Positions 32,383 to 42,570 of a stretch of DNA of 54,535 nucleotides are shown here, piece by piece. A program made the position numbers and the translations under genes. Under the pieces are notes generated by a model. It searched no databases. It had not been told where the DNA came from and worked only from the letters and a program-made list of their open reading frames with translations. Location: positions 1-54,535 of the IMG/VR virus record IMGVR_UViG_3300020190_003475. One strand, given 5' to 3'. This DNA comes from a virus. The number at the start of each line of letters is the position of its first letter. Positions within the stretch are counted from its first letter, which is position 1.

Positions 32383-33061
32383 CTACAAGCCCCTTAACAG
32401 GACCACTGTTGAGGGCAAGCGACACTATTGTCTTCCTGATGGTAGCAAGGTACCCAGTGTAACAACCATACTGGATCGTACTAAGCCCGAAGAAGCCCGA
32501 CAAGCATTGCGCGAGTGGAAAGATCGTGTAGGTCATGAACGAGCGCAACAGATCACAACCGAAGCTGCCAATCGTGGTACCAGAATGCATACCTATCTAG
32601 AACGGTATATCAAGCACGATGACTTAGGCGATTTTCCTGCTAATCCCTATGCTCAACCCTCGTGGTTTATGGCAGCACAAGTTATATTGGAAGGATTAGG
32701 AAATGTTGATGAATATTGGGGTTGCGAGGTGCCTTTATACTATTCTGGGCTTTATGCTGGTACTACTGACTGTGTGGGCGTTTGGCGAGGACAGCCTGCG
32801 ATCATGGATTTTAAACAAACGAACAAGCCTAAGAAACGCGAATGGATCGACGATTATTTTTTACAGCTCGCGGCATATGCGGCGGCTCACAACGGCACAC
32901 ACGGAACAAGCATTACTACAGGTGTCATTCTTATGTGTGCTCTACCGGCTGATGAAAATTCAACCCCCCAGTATCAAGAATTTGTGCTAGAACCCAAGGA
33001 TTTCCAGTATTGGAGCGATCAATGGATGCGTAGAGTCGAACTGTACTACCTAACAAGCTAA
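32363..33061 (+). CDS. PD-(D/E)XK exonuclease, RecB-like
   Basis: A 232-residue nuclease. RGTRMHTYLE near 71-80, Glu122, Asp136 in GTTDCVGV, DFKQTNK with Asp149 and Lys151, and the helix FLQLAAYA form the RecB-type PD-(D/E)XK active site. Such phage enzymes act in recombination or degrade host DNA. Starts inside the previous gene by 20 bases. Confidence 0.78.
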   Translation: MIIQKFDYKPLNRTTVEGKRHYCLPDGSKVPSVTTILDRTKPEEARQALREWKDRVGHERAQQITTEAANRGTRMHTYLERYIKHDDLGDFPANPYAQPSWFMAAQVILEGLGNVDEYWGCEVPLYYSGLYAGTTDCVGVWRGQPAIMDFKQTNKPKKREWIDDYFLQLAAYAAAHNGTHGTSITTGVILMCALPADENSTPQYQEFVLEPKDFQYWSDQWMRRVELYYLTS

Positions 33062-33064
33062 ATA
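33057..33064 (+). promoter_or_regulatory. Late promoter variant GCTAAATA
   Basis: GCTAAATA across the preceding stop codon; +1 about 33070, then GAGG at 33075-33078 and ATG at 33086. Drives the tail-spike gene. Confidence 0.45.
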
Positions 33065-33085
33065 CACAATAATTGAGGATTTAGC

Positions 33086-34456
33086 ATGGCCGTTACGCAG
33101 ATAAGCAGAATTCAACATCGCAGGGGATTGGAGCAAGATCTTCCGCAACTTGCCTCAGCTGAGCTTGGCTGGAGCGTAGATACAAGACAATTATATATTG
33201 GTAATGGCACTCTGGCAGAAGGCGCCCCAATTGTGGGCATCACGCGGATTTTAACAGAACATGACATTTATGATTTAACTTCAAACGTTGCATTTTCTTC
33301 GTACACTTTTGTAGGCAATACTGCAGGTTATACAGCACAAACCGGTGCAAGTATAATGTCGCCTACTGTAAGGACCTACCAACAAAAATTAGATGACATT
33401 GTAAATGTAAAAGATTTTGGAGCAGTTGGTGATGGTACTACAGATGATACAGTAGCAATTAATCGTGCAATACAACAGATTTACCAATCAACAGTCAGTC
33501 CGACTGAACCTCGAGCCAGACGAACAATTTATTTTCCTGGCGGAACATACGCTATTAACAGCACCCTTTTAATTCCTCCATACACCAAACTGGTGGGTGA
33601 TGGATTATCTAGTACCGTAATAAAACAATCAATGGGCAATCAGTCTGTAGCTACAACATGCGACAGTTCTTTTCAGACAGCAGCAAGTATTGGAAGTGGT
33701 TCAGCTGTTTATCCTATAGATATAGAAGTTAACGGCATAAATTTCTTTAACAGTAATGCAAGCATTGTAACTCCGCTGGTTGTGATTGACAGTGCTAGTA
33801 ATGTAAAAATAACAAACAGCAAGTTTGTTTCAAATGCAAGCGCAGGTTTTTTTCCTAACATTGTTTCGGTTGCAAGTTCAGTAATTGGATCTAGTAAACT
33901 TACATTTGATACCTGTGTGTTTGTTGGTGGCGGCAACAGTATTGCTTTAACCGGTGCATCAATTACATCAGTAAGAGTTATGAACAGTAGTTTTACTGAT
34001 ATGAGCAATACAGCAGCTCATCTTGGTACTAGTACCGGGTTCGTAAGCATAGGCAATTACATAGGTGGAGCAACAAGCTTTGTTTCAAATGGAAGTAATT
34101 TTAATTTTGAACTTGGCAACTTTTACGACAGTGACAACAGAGTGAATTCAGGTTTATATTTAGGCAACTGTGTAATAAATCCTAGCCAACGATTTACTAT
34201 CACAACAACACCATCTGTTTTTGTCACGGCTGGCAACGCAGCAGGCATTGTTGATTATCAACTGAAAAGTAATAGTAATGTTAGAATAGGATCATTGACA
34301 CTGGCCACACAAGGCTCTACACTGACTTATACTGACAGCTACGTTGAAACGCCCACCGGAGTGGGTGCTAATATATCAGCTAATAACGACTGCATTCTTG
34401 TTTCTGTAAGCAGTGGAATCGCAACATATCAATTCACATATAGACAGTTCATTTGA
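33086..34456 (+). CDS. Tail spike with pectate-lyase-like beta-helix
   Basis: A 456-residue protein. The N-terminus (RIQHRRGLEQDLPQLASAEL) is a virion-attachment module like that of many phage fibres. From residue about 108, VNVKDFGAVGDGTTDDTVAIN starts a pectate-lyase-3-type right-handed beta-helix with YFPGGTYAIN. The helix rungs continue to a beta-rich C-terminus. It is likely a receptor-binding or glycan-degrading spike. Confidence 0.8.
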   Translation: MAVTQISRIQHRRGLEQDLPQLASAELGWSVDTRQLYIGNGTLAEGAPIVGITRILTEHDIYDLTSNVAFSSYTFVGNTAGYTAQTGASIMSPTVRTYQQKLDDIVNVKDFGAVGDGTTDDTVAINRAIQQIYQSTVSPTEPRARRTIYFPGGTYAINSTLLIPPYTKLVGDGLSSTVIKQSMGNQSVATTCDSSFQTAASIGSGSAVYPIDIEVNGINFFNSNASIVTPLVVIDSASNVKITNSKFVSNASAGFFPNIVSVASSVIGSSKLTFDTCVFVGGGNSIALTGASITSVRVMNSSFTDMSNTAAHLGTSTGFVSIGNYIGGATSFVSNGSNFNFELGNFYDSDNRVNSGLYLGNCVINPSQRFTITTTPSVFVTAGNAAGIVDYQLKSNSNVRIGSLTLATQGSTLTYTDSYVETPTGVGANISANNDCILVSVSSGIATYQFTYRQFI

Positions 34457-34905
34457 TGTTCAAATTATCAACCAGCGAGCGATTGCGGCGGTGGAAGTCT
34501 GTTAGGCAAAATTTCGACAATCTATCTTTAGTTGAAGCCATACATACGACTTTGGAATTATGGCATACTTGTCCTTTCAGTCCTTTTTACTTGGATTATG
34601 ACTCGCCATCCAATTGGCCAGATCCATGGCAGTTGTTACAAGAAAATACCTATTGTGACCTTGCTAAAGTGTTAGGAATCGTGTATACTTTACATCTTTC
34701 AGGTCATAAATCATTCTTAGAACCGGAAATTAGGATATATTACGATCGAAAGACCAGGTACAATTACCATATAGCATACTTGTGTGGCGGAAAATATGTT
34801 CTTAATTTGATTGAGGACGAGATTGTAAATAAAGAACACATTAATCAAGAATTAAAATTAAAATATCGCTACACAGCGGTTGACTTAAAATTAGAACAAT
34901 ACTAG
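34456..34905 (+). CDS. Hypothetical protein
   Basis: A 149-residue protein with a Trp/Pro-rich middle (SNWPDPWQLLQENTYCDLAKVLG). The ATG at 34456 overlaps the stop of the spike gene. It precedes nrdA by 8 bases. Function unknown. Confidence 0.6.
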   Translation: MFKLSTSERLRRWKSVRQNFDNLSLVEAIHTTLELWHTCPFSPFYLDYDSPSNWPDPWQLLQENTYCDLAKVLGIVYTLHLSGHKSFLEPEIRIYYDRKTRYNYHIAYLCGGKYVLNLIEDEIVNKEHINQELKLKYRYTAVDLKLEQY

Positions 34906-34913
34906 AGGCGTTA

Positions 34914-37217
34914 ATGACACAAATTCAAGTTACTAAAAGAGACGGACGTAAAGAATTACTAGATTTAGAAAAACTACACCGAGTTGTATTTTGGGCAACC
35001 GAAGGAATCACTGGTGTAAGCGCAAGCGAAGTAGAGATAAAAAGCCACATACAGTTTTATAACGGAATAAAAACAGCAGATATCCAAGAAACACTTATTA
35101 AATCTGCTGCTGATCTTATAAGCGAAGAAACTCCAAATTATCAATATGTAGCAGGAAGACTAATTAATTATCATTTACGCAAACAGGTATATGGTGATTA
35201 CAGTCCGTGGCCGTTGATTAAATTGGTACAGCAAAATGTGGAATCGGATTTTTATGATCAAGGTCTAATAGACGCATATACTGCTAGCGAATGGGATCGT
35301 CTGAACAGTTTTGTTCACCATGAAAGAGATAAACATTTTACTTATGTGGCCATGGAGCAATGGCGCGGCAAGTATCTAGTACAAAATAGAGTTACCAACG
35401 AAATATACGAAACTCCACAAGTGGCATATATACTGATAGCAGCTACACTGTTTCAAACGTATCCCCAAGAAACACGATTACAATGGATCAAGGACTACTA
35501 CGATGCTATCAGTTTACATGATATCAGTTTGCCTACTCCTGTCATGGCCGGTGTTCGCACACCGCAAAAGCAATTCTCTAGCTGTGTGCTTATTGAAACA
35601 GATGACAGTCTTGACAGTATCAATGCCACTACTAGCAGTATTGTCAAGTACGTCAGCCAAAAAGCCGGAATTGGAATTGGAGCAGGTCGAATACGAGCAC
35701 TTGGCAGCCCAATACGAAACGGAGATGCTTACCACACCGGGGTTATACCTTTTTACAAGTTGTTCCAAAGCGCAACGCGGAGTTGTAGCCAAGGGGGTGT
35801 ACGCAATGGCGCCGCTACACTGTACTACCCAATCTGGCACCTTGAGATCGAGGACCTGATTGTATTAAAGAACAACAAAGGCACAGAAGATAACCGTGTG
35901 CGCCATATGGATTACGGCGTGCAATTTAACAAGTTGATGTATGAAAGACTAATTACAGGCGGCGACATTACCTGTTTTAGTCCCAATGATGTACCTGAGC
36001 TGTACTCTGCTTTTTTCAACGATCAGGATCGATTCAAAGAGCTTTATGAGCGAGCAGAGCGTAATACCAAGCTGAGAAAGAAAACTTTCAAGGCTAGTGA
36101 TTTGTTTAGTAGATTCATGCAGGAACGCAAGGATACGGGAAGAATATATTTGCAGAATGTTGATCATGCCAATACCCACTCGCCGTTTGACGAAGCTGTG
36201 GCACCCATCAAGATGAGTAATCTTTGCGCGGAAATAGATTTACCAACTGTACCGTTACGAGACGTCAACGACGAGGATGGTAGGATCGCCCTGTGTACTC
36301 TATCAGCGATCAATTGGGGCAATGTAAAAAGCCCACATGACTTCGAGAAGATGTGTAGGTTGGCGGTAAGAGGATTGGATGCTTTATTAAGTTATCAAAA
36401 CTATCCAATTCGTGCAGCACAATTGGCTACGGAAGAATTTAGACCCTTGGGCATTGGTATTATCAATTTTGCCTACTTCTTGGCCAAAAATGATGTCAGT
36501 TATAGTGATCCTAAGGCATTGGCCTTGGTTGACGAGTATGCAGAAGCTTGGTCTTATTATTTGATCAAGACTTCTGCAGATCTCGCTGAAGAGCAAGGTG
36601 CTTGTACTCGTTGGCAAGATCTAAAGAGTGCAAAAGGGGTATTACCAATTGATACACGTAAGCGCGAGGTAGATGAATTAGTTCCATATACAGAACGGAT
36701 GCCATGGCAATCGCTACGCGAACAGATTCAGCGTACAGGTCAGCGTAACGCTACACTAATGGCACTAATGCCTGCAGAAACATCTGCACAAATTTCAAAT
36801 GCCACTAATGGTATAGAGCCACCACGATCATGTGTATCCGTGAAGCAAAGTAAACACGGTGCGTTAAGGCAAGTGGTTCCTGAATATCGTAGATTAAAAA
36901 ACAAGTATGAGTTACTTTGGGATCAGATCAGTCCCGAAGGTTATCTCAAAATTTGTGCGGTATTGCAAAAGTATATTGATCAAGGAATAAGCGTAAACAC
37001 CAGTTATAATCCACAACACTACGACGACGAGAAGATTCCTATGAGCGAAATGCTACAGCATTTATTAATGTGTTACAAATATGGATTAAAACAACTATAT
37101 TATTTTAATACATTTGATGGACAAGGTGAAGTAAACATAGACAAACTAGTTGAATTTCGACAAGTTGAAGAACAAGAATATACAAGTCAAGAAGACTGTG
37201 ATAGTTGCGTAATCTAG
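34914..37217 (+). CDS. nrdA: Ribonucleoside-diphosphate reductase alpha subunit, class Ia
   Basis: A full-length 767-residue alpha subunit. An ATP-cone starts at residue 1 ([16 protein letters not shown]). Catalytic-domain segments include [10 protein letters not shown] (active-site Cys), NLCAEIDLP (radical-site Cys with Glu) and [19 protein letters not shown]. The C-terminus is QEDCDSCVI with the redox-active CxxC pair. It reduces ribonucleotides to deoxyribonucleotides with NrdB. It is followed directly by isocitrate lyase and then nrdB, an unusual order. Confidence 0.95.
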   Translation: MTQIQVTKRDGRKELLDLEKLHRVVFWATEGITGVSASEVEIKSHIQFYNGIKTADIQETLIKSAADLISEETPNYQYVAGRLINYHLRKQVYGDYSPWPLIKLVQQNVESDFYDQGLIDAYTASEWDRLNSFVHHERDKHFTYVAMEQWRGKYLVQNRVTNEIYETPQVAYILIAATLFQTYPQETRLQWIKDYYDAISLHDISLPTPVMAGVRTPQKQFSSCVLIETDDSLDSINATTSSIVKYVSQKAGIGIGAGRIRALGSPIRNGDAYHTGVIPFYKLFQSATRSCSQGGVRNGAATLYYPIWHLEIEDLIVLKNNKGTEDNRVRHMDYGVQFNKLMYERLITGGDITCFSPNDVPELYSAFFNDQDRFKELYERAERNTKLRKKTFKASDLFSRFMQERKDTGRIYLQNVDHANTHSPFDEAVAPIKMSNLCAEIDLPTVPLRDVNDEDGRIALCTLSAINWGNVKSPHDFEKMCRLAVRGLDALLSYQNYPIRAAQLATEEFRPLGIGIINFAYFLAKNDVSYSDPKALALVDEYAEAWSYYLIKTSADLAEEQGACTRWQDLKSAKGVLPIDTRKREVDELVPYTERMPWQSLREQIQRTGQRNATLMALMPAETSAQISNATNGIEPPRSCVSVKQSKHGALRQVVPEYRRLKNKYELLWDQISPEGYLKICAVLQKYIDQGISVNTSYNPQHYDDEKIPMSEMLQHLLMCYKYGLKQLYYFNTFDGQGEVNIDKLVEFRQVEEQEYTSQEDCDSCVI

Positions 37218-37225
37218 GAAAAAAT

Positions 37226-38431
37226 ATGAAAAAAAGAAATTACAGTTTTGATACTGTAAGAAAATTGCAGGGATCTATTAGAGTAGACCATACCTTGGCC
37301 AGACTAGGCGCAGATAAGTTACGCACCCTGTTACAAAACGAACCTTACATCAATACACTAGGTGCCTATAATGGTCAACAGGCTGTACAACATGCCAAGG
37401 CAGGCCTAAAAGCAATTTATCTAAGCGGCTGGCAAGTTGCAGCAGCTAACAATACCGCAAATACTACCTATCCGGATCAAAGTTTGTATCCGGTAGATAG
37501 TGTGCCTCGAGTTGTACAGGGTATAAACAATGCTTTCCGTCGTGCAGATCAAATTGACTTTAGTGAAGGTCGAACAGATGTGGATTATTTCTTACCTATT
37601 GTGGCAGACGCTGAAGCAGGATTTGGTGGCGCACTCAATGCATATGAACTCATGATGGCCATGATTGAAGCAGGTGCCGCAGGTGTACACTTTGAAGATC
37701 AACTGAGCAGCGAAAAGAAGTGCGGGCATCTTGGAGGCAAGGTATTGATTCCAACCAGCCAGGCCATACGCAATCTAAATGCTGCAAGACTGGCCGCAGA
37801 TGTAGCCGGTGTGGATACCGTGATTATGGCTCGTACAGATGCAGAAGCGGCCACGCTGATTACATCAGATCATGATCCATTAGATAAGGATTTTATTGTA
37901 CATGAACGAACAGAAGAAGGCTTCTTCAAATTTCAAAATGGAATTGAGGCCTGTATCGCCAGAGGATTGGCCTATGCGCCGTATGCGGACCTACTCTGGT
38001 TTGAAACGAGCATGCCGGATATTAAGCAGGCGAAAAAATTTGCCGATGCTATTCACAGTGTTTATCCTGATCAAATGCTTGCTTATAACTGCTCTCCTAG
38101 TTTTAATTGGAGAAAGTTCCTGAGCGAAGAAGAATGCGAGACCTTTCAACGTGAACTTGGTGCATTAGGATACCGGTTTCAGTTTATTACACTAGCTGGA
38201 TTCCACAGTGTTAATCTTGCAACCTTTGAGCTGGCAGAGGCATACCGGCAACGTGGTATGGCTGGATATTCAGAAATGCAGGAGCGCGAGTTTGCAGCAC
38301 AGGATCGTGGATTTACAACGGTAAAACATCAACGAGAAGTTGGCGTTGGTTATTTTGATTTAATTAGCGAAGCTGTAGGTGCAAAGAGCACAGCGGCCAT
38401 GGCACACAGCACAGAGAAGGATCAATTTTAA
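37226..38431 (+). CDS. aceA: Isocitrate lyase
   Basis: A 401-residue isocitrate lyase with an intact active site: KKCGHLGG at 164-171 (catalytic Cys166), [10 protein letters not shown] at 67-76, [10 protein letters not shown] near 126, [16 protein letters not shown] and LAGFHS. All catalytic and substrate-binding segments of the family are present, at near-normal length (E. coli 434). It cleaves isocitrate to glyoxylate and succinate. The ATG at 37226 follows AGGAA. It lies between nrdA and nrdB and overlaps the nrdB start by one base, so it must be co-expressed with the reductase. No malate synthase is in the window. Confidence 0.95.
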   Translation: MKKRNYSFDTVRKLQGSIRVDHTLARLGADKLRTLLQNEPYINTLGAYNGQQAVQHAKAGLKAIYLSGWQVAAANNTANTTYPDQSLYPVDSVPRVVQGINNAFRRADQIDFSEGRTDVDYFLPIVADAEAGFGGALNAYELMMAMIEAGAAGVHFEDQLSSEKKCGHLGGKVLIPTSQAIRNLNAARLAADVAGVDTVIMARTDAEAATLITSDHDPLDKDFIVHERTEEGFFKFQNGIEACIARGLAYAPYADLLWFETSMPDIKQAKKFADAIHSVYPDQMLAYNCSPSFNWRKFLSEEECETFQRELGALGYRFQFITLAGFHSVNLATFELAEAYRQRGMAGYSEMQEREFAAQDRGFTTVKHQREVGVGYFDLISEAVGAKSTAAMAHSTEKDQF

Positions 38432-39558
38432 TGAGCGTATTTAATATTAATAATAAGAACAAACACACCGAAGCATTGGCCTTTTTAGATGAGTCAGGCG
38501 CACAACCTATTCAAAGATACGACACACTAAAATATAGACAATTTGACAAATTAACAGATAAACAATTAGGTTTCTTTTGGCGACCAGAAGAAGTTGATGT
38601 ACTTCGAGACAGCAAGGATTTCAAAGAACTAACAGAACATGAACAACATATTTTTACAAGCAATCTTAAGCGACAGATCCTATTGGATAGTGTTCAAGGT
38701 CGTAGTCCTAACCTTGCTTTTCTTCCCGTCGCTACTATTCCTGAGCTGGAAACTTGGATACAAACTTGGGCCTTTAATGAAACGATTCATAGCCGTAGCT
38801 ATACTCATATTATCAGGAACGTTTATAGTGACCCTAGCATTATATTTGATGAGCTCACGGACATAAAAGAAATTGTAGACTGTGCCCGAGACATTAGCAA
38901 ATATTATGATGATTTAATCAAATCGGTGCAATACTACAATCTATTAGGGGTAGGAGAACATACCGTTAACGGAGAAGCCGTCACGGTTGATATGTATGAA
39001 CTCAAAAAGAAATTGTGGTTGTGTTTGAATAGTGTCAATGCACTTGAAGGTATTAGATTTTATGTCAGCTTTGCTTGCTCATGGGCCTTTGCTGAACTGA
39101 AGAAAATGGAAGGCAATGCCAAGATTATCAAATTAATTGCGCGAGACGAAAATGTTCATTTAGGGTCAACGCAGACCCTTCTCAAATTGTTGCCACAGGA
39201 TGATCCTTCTTATGCTTCTATAAAAGAAGAAACTCGTGCAGAATGCAATCAAATGTTTTTAGCCGCCGCAGCACAAGAAAAAGCCTGGGCACATTATTTG
39301 TTTCAAAACGGATCCATGATTGGGCTTAATCAACAATTATTGTGTCACTATGTAGATTGGTTGACCTGCAAGCGCATGACAGCAGTAGGACTAGACTGTG
39401 GAATGAAACCAGGATCAAATCCCTTACCATGGACAGCCAAATGGATTGCCGGCGCCGAAGTGCAAGTTGCTCCACAAGAAACAGAAATTTCAAGTTATGT
39501 AATTGGTGGCACGAAACAAGATGTTGATAATAATACATTTCGAGGATTTAGTTTATAA
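38431..39558 (+). CDS. nrdB: Ribonucleoside-diphosphate reductase beta subunit
   Basis: A 375-residue class Ia beta subunit. Iron ligands are Asp86, Glu117, His120, Glu206, Glu240 and His243, and the radical Tyr is Tyr124 in ETIHSRSY. Length matches E. coli NrdB (376). The C-terminus (NNTFRGFSL) should dock on NrdA. Begins in the stop of aceA (TAATG). Confidence 0.95.
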   Translation: MSVFNINNKNKHTEALAFLDESGAQPIQRYDTLKYRQFDKLTDKQLGFFWRPEEVDVLRDSKDFKELTEHEQHIFTSNLKRQILLDSVQGRSPNLAFLPVATIPELETWIQTWAFNETIHSRSYTHIIRNVYSDPSIIFDELTDIKEIVDCARDISKYYDDLIKSVQYYNLLGVGEHTVNGEAVTVDMYELKKKLWLCLNSVNALEGIRFYVSFACSWAFAELKKMEGNAKIIKLIARDENVHLGSTQTLLKLLPQDDPSYASIKEETRAECNQMFLAAAAQEKAWAHYLFQNGSMIGLNQQLLCHYVDWLTCKRMTAVGLDCGMKPGSNPLPWTAKWIAGAEVQVAPQETEISSYVIGGTKQDVDNNTFRGFSL

Positions 39559-39584
39559 ATGTCGGAAATTGCACAAGTAATACA

Positions 39585-40283
39585 ATGATTTTTTTAACTT
39601 CAGGTTGTAGTTTCACCGGACAACAAAATCTAAAAAACGGATGGCCTGTGTGGTTAAAAGACTTTGGTGCTGTTCGTAATCTTGGTATGCCTGGCGCAGG
39701 TAACCAATATATAAGTGACAGTATAATTTTAGAACTAATTTATTCAAATTTTGATTATGATTGTGTAATAGTTATGTGGTCCGGACTACAAAGAATAGAT
39801 TTAATAGTTGATGAACTAGTTGTTGACAACAAAAGACAAGCTTTAGATAACATATTTTTTGAGTTCAGTGGTGATGTACTAAGCCAAAATTCAATTTACC
39901 AAGAACTTATTAAAAAAGGAAACGAGTTAACTAGAGGCATTAGAAGTTTATTTGAAATGATTAAATTGCAAAATTTTTTAAAAAGTAAAGGCATAAAATA
40001 TTATTTCATGACTTACGTAAATTATTGGAACCACAAAGATTATGTAAAAAATAGAAATTTTGGAGTTTATAAATATCAAGAATTAAAAAATATATGCAAG
40101 GAAATTGATTTTGAAAACTTTATTTTTGCAGAAAATAATGATTGTATATATGAAACATCGCTAAATTGCAATGGTTTAGAATCAGATGACTTTCATCCTT
40201 CGACTGTTGGATATGATAATTGGATGAGGAGTTATGTTTATCCAAGATTAATTAAAGATAAAATAATAAAATTTAACTCGTAA
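39585..40283 (+). CDS. SGNH-hydrolase-like protein
   Basis: A 232-residue protein with SGCSFTG (block I Ser), MPGAGNQYI (block II/III) and SDDFHPSTVGY giving the Asp-His pair. Likely an esterase acting on glycan or lipid groups. It is much more AT-rich than neighbouring genes and has no clear Shine-Dalgarno, suggesting separate acquisition into the nrd region. Confidence 0.6.
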   Translation: MIFLTSGCSFTGQQNLKNGWPVWLKDFGAVRNLGMPGAGNQYISDSIILELIYSNFDYDCVIVMWSGLQRIDLIVDELVVDNKRQALDNIFFEFSGDVLSQNSIYQELIKKGNELTRGIRSLFEMIKLQNFLKSKGIKYYFMTYVNYWNHKDYVKNRNFGVYKYQELKNICKEIDFENFIFAENNDCIYETSLNCNGLESDDFHPSTVGYDNWMRSYVYPRLIKDKIIKFNS

Positions 40284-40289
40284 AATATT

Positions 40290-40373
40290 ATGAATATACT
40301 AGTAGCAGGATGCAGTTTTTGTTTGGAATTAGGGCCATTACTAGCAAGATGTAAAGAAGATAAAATAATTTAG
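40290..40373 (+). pseudogene. Truncated SGNH-hydrolase start (27 residues)
   Basis: ATG at 40290 encodes MNILVAGCSFCLELG and stops after 27 residues. The MNILVAGCSF opening parallels the MIFLTSGCSF start of the preceding gene. It looks like the remains of a second SGNH gene removed by deletion. Alternatively it is a chance ORF. Confidence 0.4.
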
Positions 40374-40381
40374 GAAAAGAC

Positions 40382-40624
40382 ATGATTACTATCTATTCAA
40401 AAAATAATTGCCCATTTTGTGATAGAGCAAAACAATTGTTAGAAAGCAAAGGCGTCAAATACAATGAAATTAACATAGAGTATGACCCAGAATCGCGGCA
40501 GATGCTAGTAGATAAAGGTCTACGAAGTGTGCCACAGATATTTCATGGATATGAACTTATTCCAGGCGGCTTCGATGGACTTCAAAAACAACCAAATGAA
40601 TTTTTTGAAAAGGTAAAAAATTAA
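40382..40624 (+). CDS. Glutaredoxin
   Basis: An 80-residue glutaredoxin with the CPFC active site at 11-14 (KNNCPFCDRA), the cis-Pro segment SVPQIF and a GGFDGL glutathione-binding loop. It should supply electrons to NrdA for each catalytic round. Overlaps the next gene by one base. AGGAAAAG lies upstream. Confidence 0.92.
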   Translation: MITIYSKNNCPFCDRAKQLLESKGVKYNEINIEYDPESRQMLVDKGLRSVPQIFHGYELIPGGFDGLQKQPNEFFEKVKN

Positions 40625-40935
40625 TGTTAGTTTCAAAGATTTATTCCACAGGGGATATTGTGAGTTTCAAATTGGTAACCGGGGACGAAATTGTTGCTCG
40701 AGTTGAATTGATATCGGACGATTACTTAGAAATCTCTAAACCATGCACTGTGATGCCCAGCCCTCAAGGCATGGGACTTATTCAAAGCCTGTTCACAGCC
40801 GATGCTGATGTGAATGTTCGACTGCAAAAACAACATATAGTTATGCATGCACCCAGTATTGACCAAATGAAAAAACATTATATCAAAACAACCACAGGTA
40901 TTGAACCTGTTACCATAGGAAGTATTATTACCTAG
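40624..40935 (+). CDS. Small Sm-like (Lsm-fold) hypothetical protein
   Basis: A 103-residue protein. DIVSFKLVTGDEIVARVELISDD has the strand-turn-strand pattern and conserved Gly-Asp of Sm-type folds, followed by YLEISKPCTV. It may bind RNA, but this is a fold guess. It overlaps the glutaredoxin stop and is followed by the PAAR gene. Confidence 0.5.
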   Translation: MLVSKIYSTGDIVSFKLVTGDEIVARVELISDDYLEISKPCTVMPSPQGMGLIQSLFTADADVNVRLQKQHIVMHAPSIDQMKKHYIKTTTGIEPVTIGSIIT

Positions 40936-40944
40936 GAAAATATC

Positions 40945-41205
40945 ATGCGTGGTGCAGCTCGTAAAGGTCAAGATGTAGCAGGCGGTCTAATCATTGCAGG
41001 TAGTCCTGATGTGATAGTAAATGGCACTCCCCAGGCTAGAATTGGCGACGCGGTCCAAGGGCATGGACCCGGAGTACATGCTGGACCAGTGATGGCTCAA
41101 GGTTCATCTGATGTAATTGTTAATGGGATTCCGGCCTGTAGACTAGGTGATCCAGCCACTTGCGGTCACACAACATCTGGCAGTCCTGATGTTTTTATTA
41201 ATTAA
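40945..41205 (+). CDS. PAAR-repeat spike-tip protein
   Basis: An 86-residue PAAR protein with two repeats: GSPDVIVNGTPQARIGD and SSDVIVNGIPACRLGD, then CGHTTSGSPDVFIN. Conserved Cys and His residues are present to bind the metal ion at the tip. It caps the central spike of the baseplate and helps pierce the outer membrane. AGGAAA at 40934-40939 provides a ribosome site. Confidence 0.9.
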   Translation: MRGAARKGQDVAGGLIIAGSPDVIVNGTPQARIGDAVQGHGPGVHAGPVMAQGSSDVIVNGIPACRLGDPATCGHTTSGSPDVFIN

Positions 41206-41241
41206 TGTAAAATAAAAATACACATTAACTGCCCATATTAC

Positions 41242-41270
41242 TTGTAAAAAATCAGAAAAAATGCTATAAT
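41242..41270 (+). promoter_or_regulatory. Sigma70-type promoter, TTGTAA-17-TATAAT
   Basis: Hexamers at 41242-41247 and 41265-41270, with TGC before the -10. Lies in the 150-bp gap after the PAAR gene and drives the lysis-type gene at 41357, with about 80 bases of leader. Confidence 0.7.
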
Positions 41271-41356
41271 GTACCCGTATTATGGGGTTAAAGCAGTTGT
41301 TTTCTCAAAAAATATGAAGTTATATAAAACTACAACCTTAAGAAGGAGGAAAAAAG

Positions 41357-41911
41357 ATGAGACAATATTTGCCCAACGTAGCAAAATTTGTATCAATCGT
41401 TTTTGGTATGTGGCTAGCCACATACACCTTGGTAGAGGTCACCAAAAACAAATTTGAATTACTCAAGGCCGAGAAGGCCGAAATGGCTGCTGTGCATCCT
41501 GTTACTGGAGAAGAAAGATCTCGCCAGCTACGATGCCTGACGCAGAACATTTATTGGGAAGCCGCCAGCGAACCATTTGAAGGTAAAGTAGCTGTGGCTC
41601 AAGTAACAATCAATCGCACTAATAGTAGCCAGTTTCCCAATGACATCTGTGCAGTCGTGTATCAAAAAAATGTAATCTATTCTCGAGTGGTTTGCCAGTT
41701 TTCGTGGTACTGTGAAGGAACTCATAGAGTACGTCCTGTTTATCAACCCTTGTACAATGAAAGTGCAGAAGTTGCTAAAAAAGTATTGCTAGAAAACTTT
41801 AGATTACCCAGTCTCAAAAATGCCATGTATTATCATGCAGACTATGTTCGACCAGGATGGGGTAAAAAGCCCATTGCCAAGATTGGCCGCCATATTTTCT
41901 ATAATAGTTGA
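41357..41911 (+). CDS. Membrane-anchored cell-wall hydrolase (SleB-like)
   Basis: A 184-residue enzyme. Residues about 8-27 are a hydrophobic signal anchor (VSIVFGMWLATYTLVEV). The domain from NIYWEAASEPFEGKVAVAQ through NRTNS and CQFSWYCEG fits the cell-wall hydrolase family (Hydrolase_2/SleB), with the conserved Glu in YWEA. It should cut peptidoglycan; the N-terminal anchor suggests export by the host Sec machinery, as for SAR endolysins. A strong AGGAGG site precedes it, and a holin candidate follows. Confidence 0.8.
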   Translation: MRQYLPNVAKFVSIVFGMWLATYTLVEVTKNKFELLKAEKAEMAAVHPVTGEERSRQLRCLTQNIYWEAASEPFEGKVAVAQVTINRTNSSQFPNDICAVVYQKNVIYSRVVCQFSWYCEGTHRVRPVYQPLYNESAEVAKKVLLENFRLPSLKNAMYYHADYVRPGWGKKPIAKIGRHIFYNS

Positions 41912-41926
41912 GCGTGATAATTAATA

Positions 41927-42304
41927 ATGCCAATTTTGTATTCAACACCAAAATCTAAACTAATGGACACTTCAAACAAAACTGATTCAAGAAAAATTGA
42001 TTTTGACCGCATCAAGTCAAGTGTGATTGATTTTTTTTCTTCGCACTTTAGCAAAATATCGGCAGAGACCATGGGATGGTTGGCAGCTATTGCACTTCAT
42101 GCTGCCACCGTTCCCACTTTACTGGCTCTCTTGACTGGATTGACAGATTCAACACCCAGCGTGGATGTTGTGCTGTTTATGTGGTTGGGACTCGTGCTGT
42201 TGTTTGGTCGTGCTGTTATCTTAAAGGACTTGCTTAATATTGTAACAATAGGCTTGGGCTTTGTGATTCAAGCTGTTCTCATGGCACTTATCCTATTCAA
42301 GTAA
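41927..42304 (+). CDS. Membrane protein, holin candidate
   Basis: A 125-residue protein with a charged N-terminus and about three membrane spans (residues about 50-70, 80-97, 105-124: WLAAIALHAATVPTLLALL and others). Its position next to the cell-wall hydrolase and its size suggest a holin, but no specific signature supports this. An alternative start is ATG 41963. Confidence 0.5.
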   Translation: MPILYSTPKSKLMDTSNKTDSRKIDFDRIKSSVIDFFSSHFSKISAETMGWLAAIALHAATVPTLLALLTGLTDSTPSVDVVLFMWLGLVLLFGRAVILKDLLNIVTIGLGFVIQAVLMALILFK

Positions 42305-42306
42305 GC

Positions 42307-42314
42307 TATAAATA
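42307..42314 (+). promoter_or_regulatory. T4-like late promoter TATAAATA
   Basis: Exact TATAAATA. +1 about 42320; AGGAGG at 42323-42328 and GTG at 42334 follow. Confidence 0.75.
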
Positions 42315-42333
42315 CTAAAAATAGGAGGCAGCC

Positions 42334-42558
42334 GTGAGCAAACGCCTGGAATTAACAGTCGAAGATGCTGTTCAAGAATACGACGATGAAATTGGGGCTG
42401 AAGATTATGGTTTTATCTTTGACGCAGAGGGAAATTTAAAGTACGCATTTATACCAGAATTTCCGCCTGATAAACCACCCAAAAATATACAAAAAATTAT
42501 GAAGCTGTTGGGCGTTATTGATCTTTCCCAGTTCAACGAAGACTTAACAATTCATTAA
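42334..42558 (+). CDS. Small hypothetical late protein
   Basis: A 74-residue acidic protein starting MSKRLELTVEDAVQEYDDEIG, with a Pro-rich EFPPDKPPKN middle and helical C-terminus. The GTG start is set by AGGAGG six bases upstream. Late promoter control suggests a structural or late role. Function unknown. Confidence 0.65.
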   Translation: MSKRLELTVEDAVQEYDDEIGAEDYGFIFDAEGNLKYAFIPEFPPDKPPKNIQKIMKLLGVIDLSQFNEDLTIH

Positions 42559-42570
42559 TATTTTGTTAAC

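Noticed and set aside
41269-41457. 62-codon ORF before the cell-wall hydrolase
   Set aside because: It starts inside the promoter and overlaps the hydrolase gene, which has a strong AGGAGG site and clear family motifs.
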